Shown: positions 44,166 through 53,495 of the stretch, piece by piece
Position numbering within the stretch: the first letter of the stretch is position 1
Layout of the letters: each line of letters opens with the position of its first letter
Assembly (NCBI GenBank): GCA_013152435.1
Contig: JAADGJ010000106.1
Coordinates: forward strand, 1 to 64,000
Length of the DNA: 64,000 bases
Direction of reading: 5' to 3'
Origin: Chloroflexota bacterium
Lineage (GTDB): Bacteria; Chloroflexota; Anaerolineae; DUEN01
Position numbers and translations under genes: made by a program
The notes under the pieces: generated by a model
The model's database searches: none
What the model was told of the DNA's origin: nothing
Seen by the model: only the letters and a program-made list of their open reading frames with translations

Positions 44166-45161
44166 ATGGGTCTTCATGTGGGTCTTATCGGCGGGGGGAT
44201 GGTGGCCCGCGTCCACCTGGACGCGCTGGCCACCCACCCGGATGTCACGGCCATCTCCCTGGCGGAGCCAAATCGAGCGGCGCAGGAGGCGATGGCTCGC
44301 CAGCACACCCTGCGGCGGATCGAGTCCGATTACCGCCGGCTGTTGGAGGATCCCTCGATCGATGTGGTGGACATCTGCCTGCCTCACGACCTGCACCACC
44401 CGGTGGGGATCGCCGCGCTGGAGGCGGGCAAGCACCTCCTCAGCGAGAAGCCGATCGCGCTGACGCTGCAGGAGGCAGATGAACTCATCGCCGCGGCCGA
44501 GCGGGCGGGAAAGCGCTATTTCGTGGCGCTGAACCAGCGCTTCCTGCCGGCCCACGAGGAGGTCCAGCGCCAGCTCCGCGCGGGGGCCATCGGGCGCCCG
44601 TTCATGGCGACGGTGACGGTCATCGGGAACGAGCTGGAGCGCATGAACCAGCCAGGGCACTGGAAGGGATCCTGGGCGAGGGCCGGTGGGGGCGTGCTGG
44701 CCGATACCGGCACCCACGTGGTGGATCTGATGCTGTGGTGGTTCGGCGCGCCCGAACGCGTGACGTGTCGCTGGCAGCGCACGGTGGTCGAGGCGGAGGA
44801 CAAAGGGGACGACACCACCGTCGTCGTGATGGAATACCCGGACGGCCCGCTGGTCACGCTGGCGATGACCTACGCCGCGGCCGACCCCTGGAGCGAGCGC
44901 AAGCGGATCTACGGGACCACCGGATCCCTGCACGTCGTGAGCGAGGATGCCGAGCCGCTCGTCATCTTCCAGGGCGGCGAGCGCAAAGTCCTCCCGGTGG
45001 AGCACGATCCGAACTGGTGGCCCTTTTCGGTGAAGCGTGGGGTGCATCACTTCGTGGACTGTCTGGTCCACGAACGGGAGTTCCGCGTCACGCCTCAGGA
45101 CGCCCGGGAGACGCTGCGGGTGATCCTGGACGCATACCAGGCAGCACGAAGGGAGGTGTGA
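44166..45161 (+). CDS. Gfo/Idh/MocA-family oxidoreductase
   Basis: 331 residues. Rossmann NAD(P) motif GLIGGGMVARVHLDAL at the N-terminus, the catalytic-lysine motif SEKPIALT (about 100), and DTGTHVVDLMLWWFG (catalytic His/Asp region) at about 180. These enzymes oxidise sugars, inositols or sugar acids. AGGAGG lies seven bases before ATG. It is two bases from the downstream TPP enzyme gene, hence co-transcribed. It resembles myo-inositol 2-dehydrogenase-type enzymes only generally. Confidence 0.9.
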   Translation: MGLHVGLIGGGMVARVHLDALATHPDVTAISLAEPNRAAQEAMARQHTLRRIESDYRRLLEDPSIDVVDICLPHDLHHPVGIAALEAGKHLLSEKPIALTLQEADELIAAAERAGKRYFVALNQRFLPAHEEVQRQLRAGAIGRPFMATVTVIGNELERMNQPGHWKGSWARAGGGVLADTGTHVVDLMLWWFGAPERVTCRWQRTVVEAEDKGDDTTVVVMEYPDGPLVTLAMTYAAADPWSERKRIYGTTGSLHVVSEDAEPLVIFQGGERKVLPVEHDPNWWPFSVKRGVHHFVDCLVHEREFRVTPQDARETLRVILDAYQAARREV

Positions 45162-45163
45162 GC

Positions 45164-46972
45164 ATGTTGACCGGATCGGAAGTGATCGTTGAGTATCTGG
45201 TTCGTGAGGGGGTCCCCTATGCGATCGGCATCCCGGGCCACGGGAACCTGGGGCTGGTGGACGCGCTGCGCCGCCGCCAGGACGCGATCCGCACGATCCA
45301 GGTGCGCCATGAGCAGGCAGCCGCCCACCTGGCCGATGGATACTTCCGCGTGGCCGGCCGGCCGCTGGCCATCTTCACCTCCATCGGCCCGGGTGCGATC
45401 AACACTGTCGTGGGGGTGGCCACCGCCTACGTGGACTCGACCGCCATGCTGGTGCTGACGGGCAACGTGCACACCTACATGCGCGGCACCGGCGTCCTGC
45501 AGGAGATCGAACGGGTGCGCTGGGCGGACTGGCCGCGCATCCTGGAGCCGGTCGTGAAGGCGTACTGGTCCGTGACGCGTGTGGATCAACTCCCCCGCAT
45601 CCTGCCGCAGGCGTTCAGCTCCATGCTCCACGGCCGGCCGGGGCCCGTGCTGATCGACCTGCCCATGGACATCCAGTGTGAGGCGGCCGAGGTGGAGCTG
45701 CCGCTGCCCATATCGGCCCGCGTCGCGGGCGGGCCGGGCGGCGATCCGGAGGCCATCGCCCGTGCGGCCGATCTCCTGTGGAACGCACGAAGGCCCGTGA
45801 TCCTGGCCGGTGGCGGCGTCATCCTGGCCCGCGCGGAGGGGGAGCTGCGGCGCCTGGCGGAGCACCTGGGCGCGGCCGTGGTCACCACCATGATGGGCAA
45901 GGGCGCCTTCCCGGAGGATCACCCGCTGTACGGATGGCACGTCGGCGCCAACGGCTCCACCGTGGGCAACGCCCTCTGCACGTCGGCCGATGTGTTGCTC
46001 GCCGTGGGCTGCCGCTTCTCCGACAAGACGGCCTCCTCGTACAAGCCGGGGGCTTCCCTCGCCATCCCGCCCACCCGGCTGATCCACGTGGACCTGGACC
46101 CGCACGAGATCGGCAAGAACTACCCGGTAGAGGTCGGGATCATCGGAGACGCCCGCGCCACGCTGCAGGCGCTGGCGGACGCCGTCGCCGAGCGCGGCCC
46201 GGCCAGAGATTACACGGACAGCGAATACACCGTGGAGATCCGCTCGCTCCGGGAGGAGTGGCTGACGACGGTGCGAAAGGCACAGGAGGCCGACGTGCGC
46301 CCGATCACCATCGCCCGCGCCCTGAAGGAGCTGCGACGGGTCCTGCCCGAGGATGCGATGGTGCTCACCTCGTCGGGGCACTCCCAGGCCGAGGTCTTCC
46401 AGTCCATGGCGTTCACCCGGCCGCGCACCTACCTCAGCGCGGGGGGCTTCTCCACGATGGGATGGTCGGTGCCCGCGGCGATGGGGGCCAAGCTGGCCGC
46501 TCCCGAGCAGCCCGCCGTCGCCATCGTGGGGGATGGCGATTTCCTGCAGACGGTCCAGGAGCTGGCGACGGCCGTGCAGTATCACATCCCCATCCTGGTG
46601 GTCGTCATGAACAACGCCGGGTGGCAGTCCATCACGGATTTGCAGATCGCCGCCTTTGGGCCGGAGAGTGCGTTCGCCACCCGGTTCCACGGTCCGAGCG
46701 GCGAGCCCACCACGCCCCATCTGGCCGACGTCGCCCGCGCGTTTGGGGTGGAGGCCGTGCGCGTGACTGAGCCCGATGAGCTGGCCGACGCGGCCGCACG
46801 CGCGCTGAAGCAGGAGGCGCCCTTCGTGATCGAGGTGATGGTGAACCGCGAGTTCGGCCTGAGCGGCGGCGTCGCGGCCGGCTGGTGGGACGTGCCGGTG
46901 CCTGTGTATCTGAAGGAGCGCTACGAAGCCTACACCCGCGAGCGGACCCGGGAGCGCGTGTTCGCCGAGTGA
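45164..46972 (+). CDS. Thiamine-pyrophosphate enzyme (acetolactate synthase-like)
   Basis: 602 residues with the three-domain layout of the POX/AHAS superfamily: N-terminal Pyr domain with the activating Glu in [14 protein letters not shown] (about 50), a central Rossmann-like domain ([13 protein letters not shown]), and a C-terminal PP domain with the TPP motif [10 protein letters not shown]...VMNNAGW (about 455-485). It is not obviously biosynthetic IlvB, since the flanking genes are sugar dehydrogenases and kinases. A role like IolD (inositol ring hydrolase) or another C-C lyase is possible. GGGAGG precedes ATG at 45164. Confidence 0.87.
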   Translation: MLTGSEVIVEYLVREGVPYAIGIPGHGNLGLVDALRRRQDAIRTIQVRHEQAAAHLADGYFRVAGRPLAIFTSIGPGAINTVVGVATAYVDSTAMLVLTGNVHTYMRGTGVLQEIERVRWADWPRILEPVVKAYWSVTRVDQLPRILPQAFSSMLHGRPGPVLIDLPMDIQCEAAEVELPLPISARVAGGPGGDPEAIARAADLLWNARRPVILAGGGVILARAEGELRRLAEHLGAAVVTTMMGKGAFPEDHPLYGWHVGANGSTVGNALCTSADVLLAVGCRFSDKTASSYKPGASLAIPPTRLIHVDLDPHEIGKNYPVEVGIIGDARATLQALADAVAERGPARDYTDSEYTVEIRSLREEWLTTVRKAQEADVRPITIARALKELRRVLPEDAMVLTSSGHSQAEVFQSMAFTRPRTYLSAGGFSTMGWSVPAAMGAKLAAPEQPAVAIVGDGDFLQTVQELATAVQYHIPILVVVMNNAGWQSITDLQIAAFGPESAFATRFHGPSGEPTTPHLADVARAFGVEAVRVTEPDELADAAARALKQEAPFVIEVMVNREFGLSGGVAAGWWDVPVPVYLKERYEAYTRERTRERVFAE

Positions 46973-47016
46973 AAGGCGATCACAGGCCGCAGGGGGTGAG
47001 ATAGACCTCAAAACTG

Positions 47017-47045
47017 TTGACATTCCATGGCTCCCGCCCTATACT
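47017..47045 (+). promoter_or_regulatory. Promoter of the zinc dehydrogenase gene
   Basis: TTGACA at 47017-47022, a 17-base spacer, then TATACT at 47040-47045. It starts a new transcript after the TPP enzyme gene; the leader to the ATG is about 75 nt. Confidence 0.8.
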
Positions 47046-47126
47046 GGGCACACGTCTGGACACGCTCGCGGTCGGATCCGGCCGCGAGCCCATACGATAA
47101 GATCACGGAACCCGAGAGATCATCCC

Positions 47127-48239
47127 ATGACGGTGCCACAAGAGAACATCACGACCGCTCCAACGAAGCTGACCGAGGATGGACGGATGTGGGCGGCCCG
47201 ACTGCACGGGCCACGGGACATGCGAGTCGAGAGGGTGCCGCTACCGCCCGAGCCGGGCCCGGGCGAGGCGCTGTTGCAGGTCACGGTGACCACCATCTGC
47301 GGATCGGACCTGCACACCTACCTGGACGCGCGCATCGGGGACACGGACCTGCAATCCCCCCTGATCCTGGGGCATGAGTTCGCCGGCGTGGTGATCGCGG
47401 TGGGGCCGGACGCCCGCGACGGTAACGACGAGCCCCTGCGACCCGGGCAGCGAGTCGCCGTGGACCCGTCCATGCCCTGCGGCCACTGCGAGTTCTGCAA
47501 AAAGGGGCACCCCAACCTGTGTACCCGCCTGCGCTTTTGCGGTCTGTGGCCGGACGATGGATCGCTGTGCGAATACATGGTGATGCCCGCGCATAGCTGC
47601 TTCCCAGTGCCGGACACGATCAACGACACCGAGGCCGCCCTGTTAGAGCCGCTGGGCATCGCCATCCACGCGGTGGACCTGGCCAAGCTGAAGGTAGAGG
47701 AGAGCGTGGCCATCCTGGGAGCCGGCCCCATCGGGCTCATGATCCTGGAGATGGCCCGAATCGCCGGGGCGCACCCCATCTTCGTGACGGAGCGATTGCC
47801 ATGGCGGGTGGAGCTGGCTCGTCGCTACGGGGCCGATGCGGTGGTGAACGTCCAGGAGGCCGATCCCGTGCAGGCGATCATGGAGGCCACCGACGGGCGC
47901 GGGGTGGATGTCGTCTTTGAAGCGGCGTGGGGCAGCGAGACGGTGGCGGAAGCGGCGGAGATCGCCTGTCTCGGCGGGCGGGTCATCCTGGTGGGCATCC
48001 CCAGCGAGGACGTGATGACCATGCGCGCCTCGGCCGCGCGGCGCAAGGGGCTGACCATCAAGATGTGCCGCCGTATGAAGCACACCTACCCGCGGGCCAT
48101 CCGGCTGGCCGAGCAGCGCAAGGTCGACCTGATGAGCCTGATCACCCACCGCTTTCCTCTATCCCAGGTCGCCGAGGCCTATGAGCTGAACGCCGAATAC
48201 CGAGACGGCGTCGTGAAAGTGGCGGTGGAGGTCACGTGA
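47127..48239 (+). CDS. Zinc-dependent alcohol/polyol dehydrogenase (MDR family)
   Basis: 370 residues. Catalytic zinc Cys in [10 protein letters not shown] (about 56) and [11 protein letters not shown]; structural zinc site [15 protein letters not shown] (four Cys). Nucleotide motif [16 protein letters not shown]. This is the threonine/sorbitol dehydrogenase subgroup. Substrate may be a sugar alcohol given neighbours. A consensus promoter is ahead. Its stop overlaps the next gene's GTG start. Confidence 0.92.
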   Translation: MTVPQENITTAPTKLTEDGRMWAARLHGPRDMRVERVPLPPEPGPGEALLQVTVTTICGSDLHTYLDARIGDTDLQSPLILGHEFAGVVIAVGPDARDGNDEPLRPGQRVAVDPSMPCGHCEFCKKGHPNLCTRLRFCGLWPDDGSLCEYMVMPAHSCFPVPDTINDTEAALLEPLGIAIHAVDLAKLKVEESVAILGAGPIGLMILEMARIAGAHPIFVTERLPWRVELARRYGADAVVNVQEADPVQAIMEATDGRGVDVVFEAAWGSETVAEAAEIACLGGRVILVGIPSEDVMTMRASAARRKGLTIKMCRRMKHTYPRAIRLAEQRKVDLMSLITHRFPLSQVAEAYELNAEYRDGVVKVAVEVT

Positions 48240-49081
48240 CGATGAAGGTAGCGGTCACCGGAGGAAGCGGCCGCATCGGGGGCTTCGTCATCAAGGAGCT
48301 GCTGGCGCACGGCCACGAGATCGTGAACCTGGACGTGACACCGCCTTCCGAGCCGAGCGGCCGCTTCGTTCGCACCGATCTGGAGGATCTGGGCCAGACC
48401 TACGGCGGGTTATCCGGGATGGACGCGGTGATCCACCTGGCGGCCATCCCTCACCCCCTAAGCGACCCGCCAGAGGTGGTGTTCCGTAACAACGTGATGA
48501 GCACGTACAACGTGCTGGAGGCCGCCAGCGCGTTGGGCATCTCGCGCGTGGTGTTGACTTCCAGCGACTCCGCCGTGGGGTTTCCCTTCGCCCGCCACGC
48601 CATGGCGCCCGAGTACGTCCCCATGGATGAGGACCACCCGCTGTGGCCCCAAGACCCCTATGGCCTCTCCAAGCAGGTGGGCGAGGTGATCGCGGACAGC
48701 TTCGTTCGTCGCACGCCCGCGATGACGGTGATCACGCTACGTCCCTCGTTTGTGGTCTTCCCCGAGATGTACGCTCGCTTTCCACAGGAGTGGCAGGATC
48801 CCGCCCGCGGCAGCTTTAACCTGTGGGCCTACACCGATGTGCGCGACCTGGCCACCGCCTTCCGGCTGGCCCTGACGGCGCCTCTCACCGGCCATCACCG
48901 ATTCTTCATCGCCGCGCCCAACTCGCGCATCAAGGACGTGCCCACGGCCGATCTGGTTCGGCGCTACTTCCCGGATACCAAGCGCATCGAGCTGACGGGG
49001 ACACAGTCGGCGCTGGATTGCCGCCGAGCCGAACGGCTTCTGGGCTGGCGGGCCCAACATACCTGGGAGATGTACGTCTAA
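48236..49081 (+). CDS. NAD-dependent epimerase/dehydratase (extended SDR)
   Basis: 281 residues. Rossmann motif [20 protein letters not shown]; active-site Tyr/Lys in YGLSKQVGE (about 143-147), with TSSDS upstream as the Ser position. Extended-SDR members of this size include uronate dehydrogenases and sugar epimerases. Start is GTG at 48236 with GGAGG four bases before; ATG at 48242 is an alternative. It overlaps the dehydrogenase stop by four bases, so the two are coupled. Confidence 0.88.
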   Translation: MTMKVAVTGGSGRIGGFVIKELLAHGHEIVNLDVTPPSEPSGRFVRTDLEDLGQTYGGLSGMDAVIHLAAIPHPLSDPPEVVFRNNVMSTYNVLEAASALGISRVVLTSSDSAVGFPFARHAMAPEYVPMDEDHPLWPQDPYGLSKQVGEVIADSFVRRTPAMTVITLRPSFVVFPEMYARFPQEWQDPARGSFNLWAYTDVRDLATAFRLALTAPLTGHHRFFIAAPNSRIKDVPTADLVRRYFPDTKRIELTGTQSALDCRRAERLLGWRAQHTWEMYV

Positions 49082-49236
49082 TCGGATTCATCACCATGCC
49101 CCCGCGGGCCGCCATGAAGTCATGAAGTGATGAACAATGAGCGCGGGACCGCCGGGGGCACGGTCAGGAGGCCGGCTCCGACAAGCTCGTCCTTCGCTCT
49201 TCGTCTATCGTCGCATTTTCAGACAGGAGGCAGACC

Positions 49237-50916
49237 ATGGGTACCCGCAAGTACGTGATCGGCATCGACTTCGGCACGGAATCCGGGCGGGCGTTGCTGG
49301 TGGACGTGGCCGACGGCAGCGAGATCGCCACGGCCGTCCACCCCTATGCCAACGGCGTCATCGATGAGAAGCTCCCCGGGACAGATATCCGCCTGGAGCC
49401 GGACTGGGCGCTGCAAGATCCCAACGATTACATCGAGGTACTCAAACAGGCGGTGCCGGCCGTCCTCCAGGAGAGCGGCGTGGACCCGGAGGACGTCATC
49501 GGCCTGGGCATCGACTTCACAGCGTGCACCATGCTCCCCACCAAGGCCGACGGCACCCCGCTGTGCTTCCTGCCCGAGTGGCGTGACCATCCCCACGCCT
49601 GGGTCAAGCTCTGGAAACACCACGCGGCCCAGCCGGAGGCCAACAAGCTGAACGAGATCGCCCGGGAGCTGGGATACAAGTTCCTGGATCGCTATGGCGG
49701 CAAGATCAGCTCCGAGTGGTTCTTCCCCAAGGCGTGGCAGATCCTGGACGAGGCACCGGAGATCTACGAGGCCGCCGATCGGCTGATCGAGGCCGCGGAC
49801 TGGATCGTGTGGCAGCTCACCGGCGCCGAGAAGCGGAATCTGTGTACCGCGGGCTACAAGGCCATCTGGTCCAAGCGAGAGGGGTTCCCGCCGAACGAGT
49901 TCTTCAAGGCGCTGGATCCCCGCATGGAGCACATCGTCGACGAGAAGATGTCCCGCACGATCTACCCGCTGGGGGCGAAGGCCGGAGGGCTGACCGAGCA
50001 GGCCGTCCAGTGGACGGGGTTGAAGCCGGGCACCGCGGTGGCCATCGCCAACGTGGATGCCCACGTCTCCGTCCCCGCGGCCACCGTCACGGAGCCTGGC
50101 CGAATGGTCATCATCATGGGGACCTCCAACTGCCACATGGTGCTGGGCACCGAGGAGCGCTTCGTCCCCGGGATGTGTGGCGTGGTGGAGGACGGCATCA
50201 TCCCCGGATACTTCGGCTTCGAGGCCGGGCAGTCGTGCGTGGGCGATCACTTCGCCTGGTTCGTGGAGAACTGCGTGCCGGCCGCATACGAGGAGGAGGC
50301 CAAAGCTCGTGGGCTGAACCTCCATCAACTGCTGGAGGAGAAGGCCGCGCGCCTGAAGCCGGGGGAGAGCGGGCTGCTGGCCCTGGACTGGTGGAACGGG
50401 AACCGCAGCGTCCTGGTCGACGCGGAGCTCACCGGCCTGCTGATCGGCGCCACGCTGGCCACCAAGCCGGAGGAGATCTACCGGGCGCTGATCGAGGCCA
50501 CGGCCTACGGCACGCGGGTCATCATCGAGACGCTCGGCGAGTACGGCGTGACGGTGGACGAGATCGTCGCCACGGGCGGGCTGCCGGATCGCAACAAGCT
50601 GCTCATGCAGATCTACGCCGACGTCACCGGCCGGACGATCCGGGTCGCGGAGACACGCCAGGCGGGCGCGCTGGGCTCGGCCATGCATGGCGCCGTCGCG
50701 GCGGGCAAGGAGGCCGGCGGCTATGAGACGATCGCCGAGGCCGCCAAGCACATGGCCCGGTTGGGGGACGCCGTCTACCACCCGATCCCCGAGCACACGG
50801 CCATCTACGACCGTCTCTACGCCGAGTACATCACCTTGCACGACTACTTCGGGCGTGGCGCCAACGACGTGATGAAGCGGCTGAAAGCGCTCCGGGCGGA
50901 GATCCTGGCAGGATAG
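49237..50916 (+). CDS. araB: Ribulokinase (FGGY carbohydrate kinase)
   Basis: 559 residues, the normal length of ribulokinase. FGGY N-terminal motif [28 protein letters not shown] and the C-terminal [20 protein letters not shown] support the assignment. It phosphorylates L-ribulose (and some ribitol-like sugars in this family). AGGAGG lies before ATG. The downstream class II aldolase is likely the matching 4-epimerase. No araA is in the window, so L-ribulose may come from another route such as arabinitol or ribulose uptake. Confidence 0.9.
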   Translation: MGTRKYVIGIDFGTESGRALLVDVADGSEIATAVHPYANGVIDEKLPGTDIRLEPDWALQDPNDYIEVLKQAVPAVLQESGVDPEDVIGLGIDFTACTMLPTKADGTPLCFLPEWRDHPHAWVKLWKHHAAQPEANKLNEIARELGYKFLDRYGGKISSEWFFPKAWQILDEAPEIYEAADRLIEAADWIVWQLTGAEKRNLCTAGYKAIWSKREGFPPNEFFKALDPRMEHIVDEKMSRTIYPLGAKAGGLTEQAVQWTGLKPGTAVAIANVDAHVSVPAATVTEPGRMVIIMGTSNCHMVLGTEERFVPGMCGVVEDGIIPGYFGFEAGQSCVGDHFAWFVENCVPAAYEEEAKARGLNLHQLLEEKAARLKPGESGLLALDWWNGNRSVLVDAELTGLLIGATLATKPEEIYRALIEATAYGTRVIIETLGEYGVTVDEIVATGGLPDRNKLLMQIYADVTGRTIRVAETRQAGALGSAMHGAVAAGKEAGGYETIAEAAKHMARLGDAVYHPIPEHTAIYDRLYAEYITLHDYFGRGANDVMKRLKALRAEILAG

Positions 50917-50967
50917 AAGAACGGAGATAGGAGAATCCCCAATCTCCATCTCAAGGAGGCTCCTGCA

Positions 50968-51612
50968 TTGCTTGAATCCCTGCGCGAGGAACTGTGGCGG
51001 CTGCACCTGGAGCTCCCGAAGAACCACCTGGTGACCTGGACCAGCGGCAACGTGAGCGCCCGTGACCCCGAGACCGGCTACGTGGTCATCAAGCCCTCGG
51101 GGGTACGCTACGAGGAGCTGCGGCCGGAGCACATGGTCGTCGTGGACCTAGAGGGGAACGTCATCGAGGGGAAGCTCAAGCCGTCGTCCGACACGGCCAG
51201 CCACCTTTACATCTACCGCCACCGGCCGGACGTCAACGGCGTCGTGCACACGCACTCCCCCTACGCCACCGCCTTCGCCGCGCTGGGGCGCCCGATCCCC
51301 GTCTACCTGACGGCCATCGCCGACGAGTTCGGCGGCCCGATCCCATGCGGCGGGTTCGCGCTCATCGGCGGCGAGGAGATCGGCCGGGTGGTGGTGGAAT
51401 CCATCGGCGACTCGCCCGCCGTGCTCTTGAAGAACCACGGCGTCTTCACCGTCGGCCCCAGCGCGGAGGCCGCGGTGAAGGCGGCGGTGATGGTGGAGGA
51501 CGTGGCGCGCACGGTGTGGATCGCGCTGCAGATCGGACAGCCAGACGAGATCCCACCGGAGGACGTGGCGAAGCTGCGGCAACGATACGCCACGGAGTAC
51601 GGGCAGCCATAG
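50968..51612 (+). CDS. araD: Class II aldolase family, probable L-ribulose-5-phosphate 4-epimerase
   Basis: 214 residues, slightly short for AraD. Substrate and zinc motifs are TWTSGNVSARDPETG, VIKPSGV, VVHTHSPYATAFAALG (two zinc His) and LLKNHGVFTVG (third His). Fuculose-phosphate aldolase shares this fold, but partnership with ribulokinase favours the 4-epimerase. The start is TTG at 50968, with AAGGAGG upstream; there is no ATG in a suitable position. It yields xylulose 5-phosphate for the pentose phosphate pathway. Confidence 0.85.
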   Translation: MLESLREELWRLHLELPKNHLVTWTSGNVSARDPETGYVVIKPSGVRYEELRPEHMVVVDLEGNVIEGKLKPSSDTASHLYIYRHRPDVNGVVHTHSPYATAFAALGRPIPVYLTAIADEFGGPIPCGGFALIGGEEIGRVVVESIGDSPAVLLKNHGVFTVGPSAEAAVKAAVMVEDVARTVWIALQIGQPDEIPPEDVAKLRQRYATEYGQP

Positions 51613-51705
51613 AGCGCATGACGAAAGACCAAGGACGGACGACCAGGGGGATAAGCCCTCGGCCGTTCGTCCTTCGTCTATCGTCTTTTCTCACCCGCCT
51701 CTGAC

Positions 51706-52419
51706 ATGGACAGAACCACAACGCGAGGGCCGGAAAAGGAAGTGGAGGAACACACGATCGAACAACAGCCACGCGCCGTCTTATGGGATCTGGATGGCGT
51801 CATCGCCGACACGAAAGCGTTGCACCTGGAGAGCTGGCGCGTCACGCTGGCGGAATTGGGCGTCAGGCTGGATGAGGAAGCGTTTCACCAGGCCTTCGGC
51901 ATGCGCAATAGCGAGGGAATCCCCCGGATGCTGGGGAGGCCGGCCTCATCAGAGGAGATCCAGCGCATCGGACAGCGCAAAGAGGCGCTCTTTCGGGAGA
52001 TGTTGCGCGGCCGCCTGCAGCCCGTGCCGGGAGTGCGCGAGTGGATCGCCCGGCTGCGAGAGCGGGGATGGCGACAGGCGGTGGCCTCCTCGGCGCCACG
52101 GCGGAACATCACCGCCATGCTGGAGGAGCTGGGATTGAGCGAGGCGTTCGATGCCACCATCTGCGGCGAGGAGCTGAACACGGGCAAGCCCGATCCGGAG
52201 ATCTTCCTTCGGGCTGCGGAGGCGGTGGGCGTGCCGCCGGAGCGATGCGTCGTGGTAGAGGACGCTATGGTGGGGGTCGAGGCGGCCCGCCGGGCAGGCA
52301 TGAAGTGCATCGCTGTGACCACGACGCACCCCGCGCCCGACCTGGTCGCGGCCGATCTCGTCGTGGATACGCCGGCGGCGTTGCCAGACGACGCCTTCGA
52401 CGCGCTGCTAGACAGATGA
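51706..52419 (+). CDS. HAD-superfamily sugar phosphatase / beta-phosphoglucomutase-like
   Basis: 237 residues. HAD motifs are LWDLDGVIADT (DxD at about 25), SSAPRRN (motif II Ser), NTGKPDPE (motif III Lys) and VVEDAMVGVEAARRAGM (motif IV Asp). The helical cap between motifs I and II places it in subfamily IA with beta-phosphoglucomutases. An N-terminal ~20-residue tail looks disordered. An ATG at 51706 is used; a start nearer the HAD core is possible. It closes the sugar cluster and is followed by a strong hairpin. Confidence 0.87.
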   Translation: MDRTTTRGPEKEVEEHTIEQQPRAVLWDLDGVIADTKALHLESWRVTLAELGVRLDEEAFHQAFGMRNSEGIPRMLGRPASSEEIQRIGQRKEALFREMLRGRLQPVPGVREWIARLRERGWRQAVASSAPRRNITAMLEELGLSEAFDATICGEELNTGKPDPEIFLRAAEAVGVPPERCVVVEDAMVGVEAARRAGMKCIAVTTTHPAPDLVAADLVVDTPAALPDDAFDALLDR

Positions 52420-52436
52420 GGATAAAGCCTCAACAG

Positions 52437-52470
52437 AAAAAAACCCGGCGCCTCTGGGGCGCCGGGTTTT
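52437..52470. terminator. Bidirectional terminator
   Basis: A-tract, then AACCCGGCGCC (52442-52452), loop TCTGG, GGCGCCGGGTT (52458-52468), then TT. T tracts occur on both strands. It lies between the HAD gene and the convergent trmB. Confidence 0.9.
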
Positions 52471-52476
52471 CGCATC

Positions 52477-53400
52477 TCATTCTCCCCCACGCGCCGCCTC
52501 ATACACCAGGTCTAACGCGCGCTGAACGGCCGCGGTCGGAACGAAGCCGCAGCCGGGGGCCGGCCGGATCACCCACGCCCCCTCACGAGGGACGATCTCG
52601 ATCCAAAAGCTCTGCGTCAGCCCCTCCTCCGCCGCGATCACGTGGACCATCCCCGTCTGGCGCTTGGGGTCATAGAGAAACGACTTGAAGACGACCGTGA
52701 TCTCCCCTCGCGCCTCCGCCGGCTGAAAGCGATCCGGATCGAAACGATCGATGCGATATGTCCTCAACGAGATGTCCTCTTTGACCGGGATATCGATATG
52801 AGCCTGCTTGGACAGCGATAGTTCGTAGAATCGCCTCTGCCCCTGTTCGGACCACTTGCGCTCATACTTGGTGCCGAAGCGAGGGGGAACCTCCTCCACC
52901 CGGACCCCGAACCCGGTGTCCGGCACCTGCTCGAGGATCCAATCCACGTAAGGCCGATAATCGGTGACCACCTGAACGTCCCCACCATCGACCAGCCGGC
53001 TGTTCAGCAGCCTGAGGAAACCGTGGCCGAACAGGCGATGCTTGACGTGCTTCTCCTTGCGCCAGGGACAGGGGAACAGGGAGTAGACATGCTGCACGGA
53101 TCGTTGGGTAAAGAGCCGTTCGAACGCGACCCGGGCGTCCACCTGGATGATCCGGACGTTGGACACGCCCGCCTGAGCGATGCGCCGCAGCCCCCTCTGG
53201 ACGGAGGGCCATTCCATCTCGATCCCGACGAAGTCCCGGTCCGGATGCGCCAGGGCCTGCTGCACCAGATACGCGCCGTTTCCAAACCCGATCTCCACGA
53301 TCAACGGCGCTTCACGGCCGAACCGCTGTCGCCAGTCGATGGGCCGCTCCGACTGCCGCCAGGGAATGAAAGGCTCCAGCGAAAGATAACGTCGTCTCAT
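52477..53400 (-). CDS. trmB: tRNA (guanine-N7)-methyltransferase, long form
   Basis: 307 residues from ATG 53400 (MRRRYLSLEP). SAM motif EIGFGNGAYLV; motif GIEMEWPSVQRG; IIQVDARVAFERLF. The family motif FPDPWPKxRHxKRR is here FPCPWRKEKHVKHR, so the Asp is replaced by Cys. A C-terminal extension of about 100 residues follows the core (AEARGEITVVFKSFLYDPKR and onward). Such extensions are known in thermophile TrmB proteins. The enzyme makes m7G46 in tRNA. The missing Asp makes activity uncertain. Confidence 0.85.
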   Translation of the reverse strand: MRRRYLSLEPFIPWRQSERPIDWRQRFGREAPLIVEIGFGNGAYLVQQALAHPDRDFVGIEMEWPSVQRGLRRIAQAGVSNVRIIQVDARVAFERLFTQRSVQHVYSLFPCPWRKEKHVKHRLFGHGFLRLLNSRLVDGGDVQVVTDYRPYVDWILEQVPDTGFGVRVEEVPPRFGTKYERKWSEQGQRRFYELSLSKQAHIDIPVKEDISLRTYRIDRFDPDRFQPAEARGEITVVFKSFLYDPKRQTGMVHVIAAEEGLTQSFWIEIVPREGAWVIRPAPGCGFVPTAAVQRALDLVYEAARGGE

Positions 53401-53420
53401 CGAATCGATATTAGCCCATC

Positions 53421-53478
53421 CCATGAGGGCGGGATCCCTCCCCCTCTACCAACTCTTCAGGATATCCCGCCCTCATGG
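53421..53478. promoter_or_regulatory. 15-bp perfect inverted repeat between trmB and AOR genes
   Basis: CCATGAGGGCGGGAT (53421-53435) and ATCCCGCCCTCATGG (53464-53478) are separated by 28 pyrimidine-rich bases. It lies just upstream of trmB and just after the AOR stop (both minus strand), so it may be an AOR terminator-like hairpin or a leader structure for trmB. No T-run follows. Confidence 0.6.
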
Positions 53479-53495
53479 ATCGCCACCAGCGTTTC

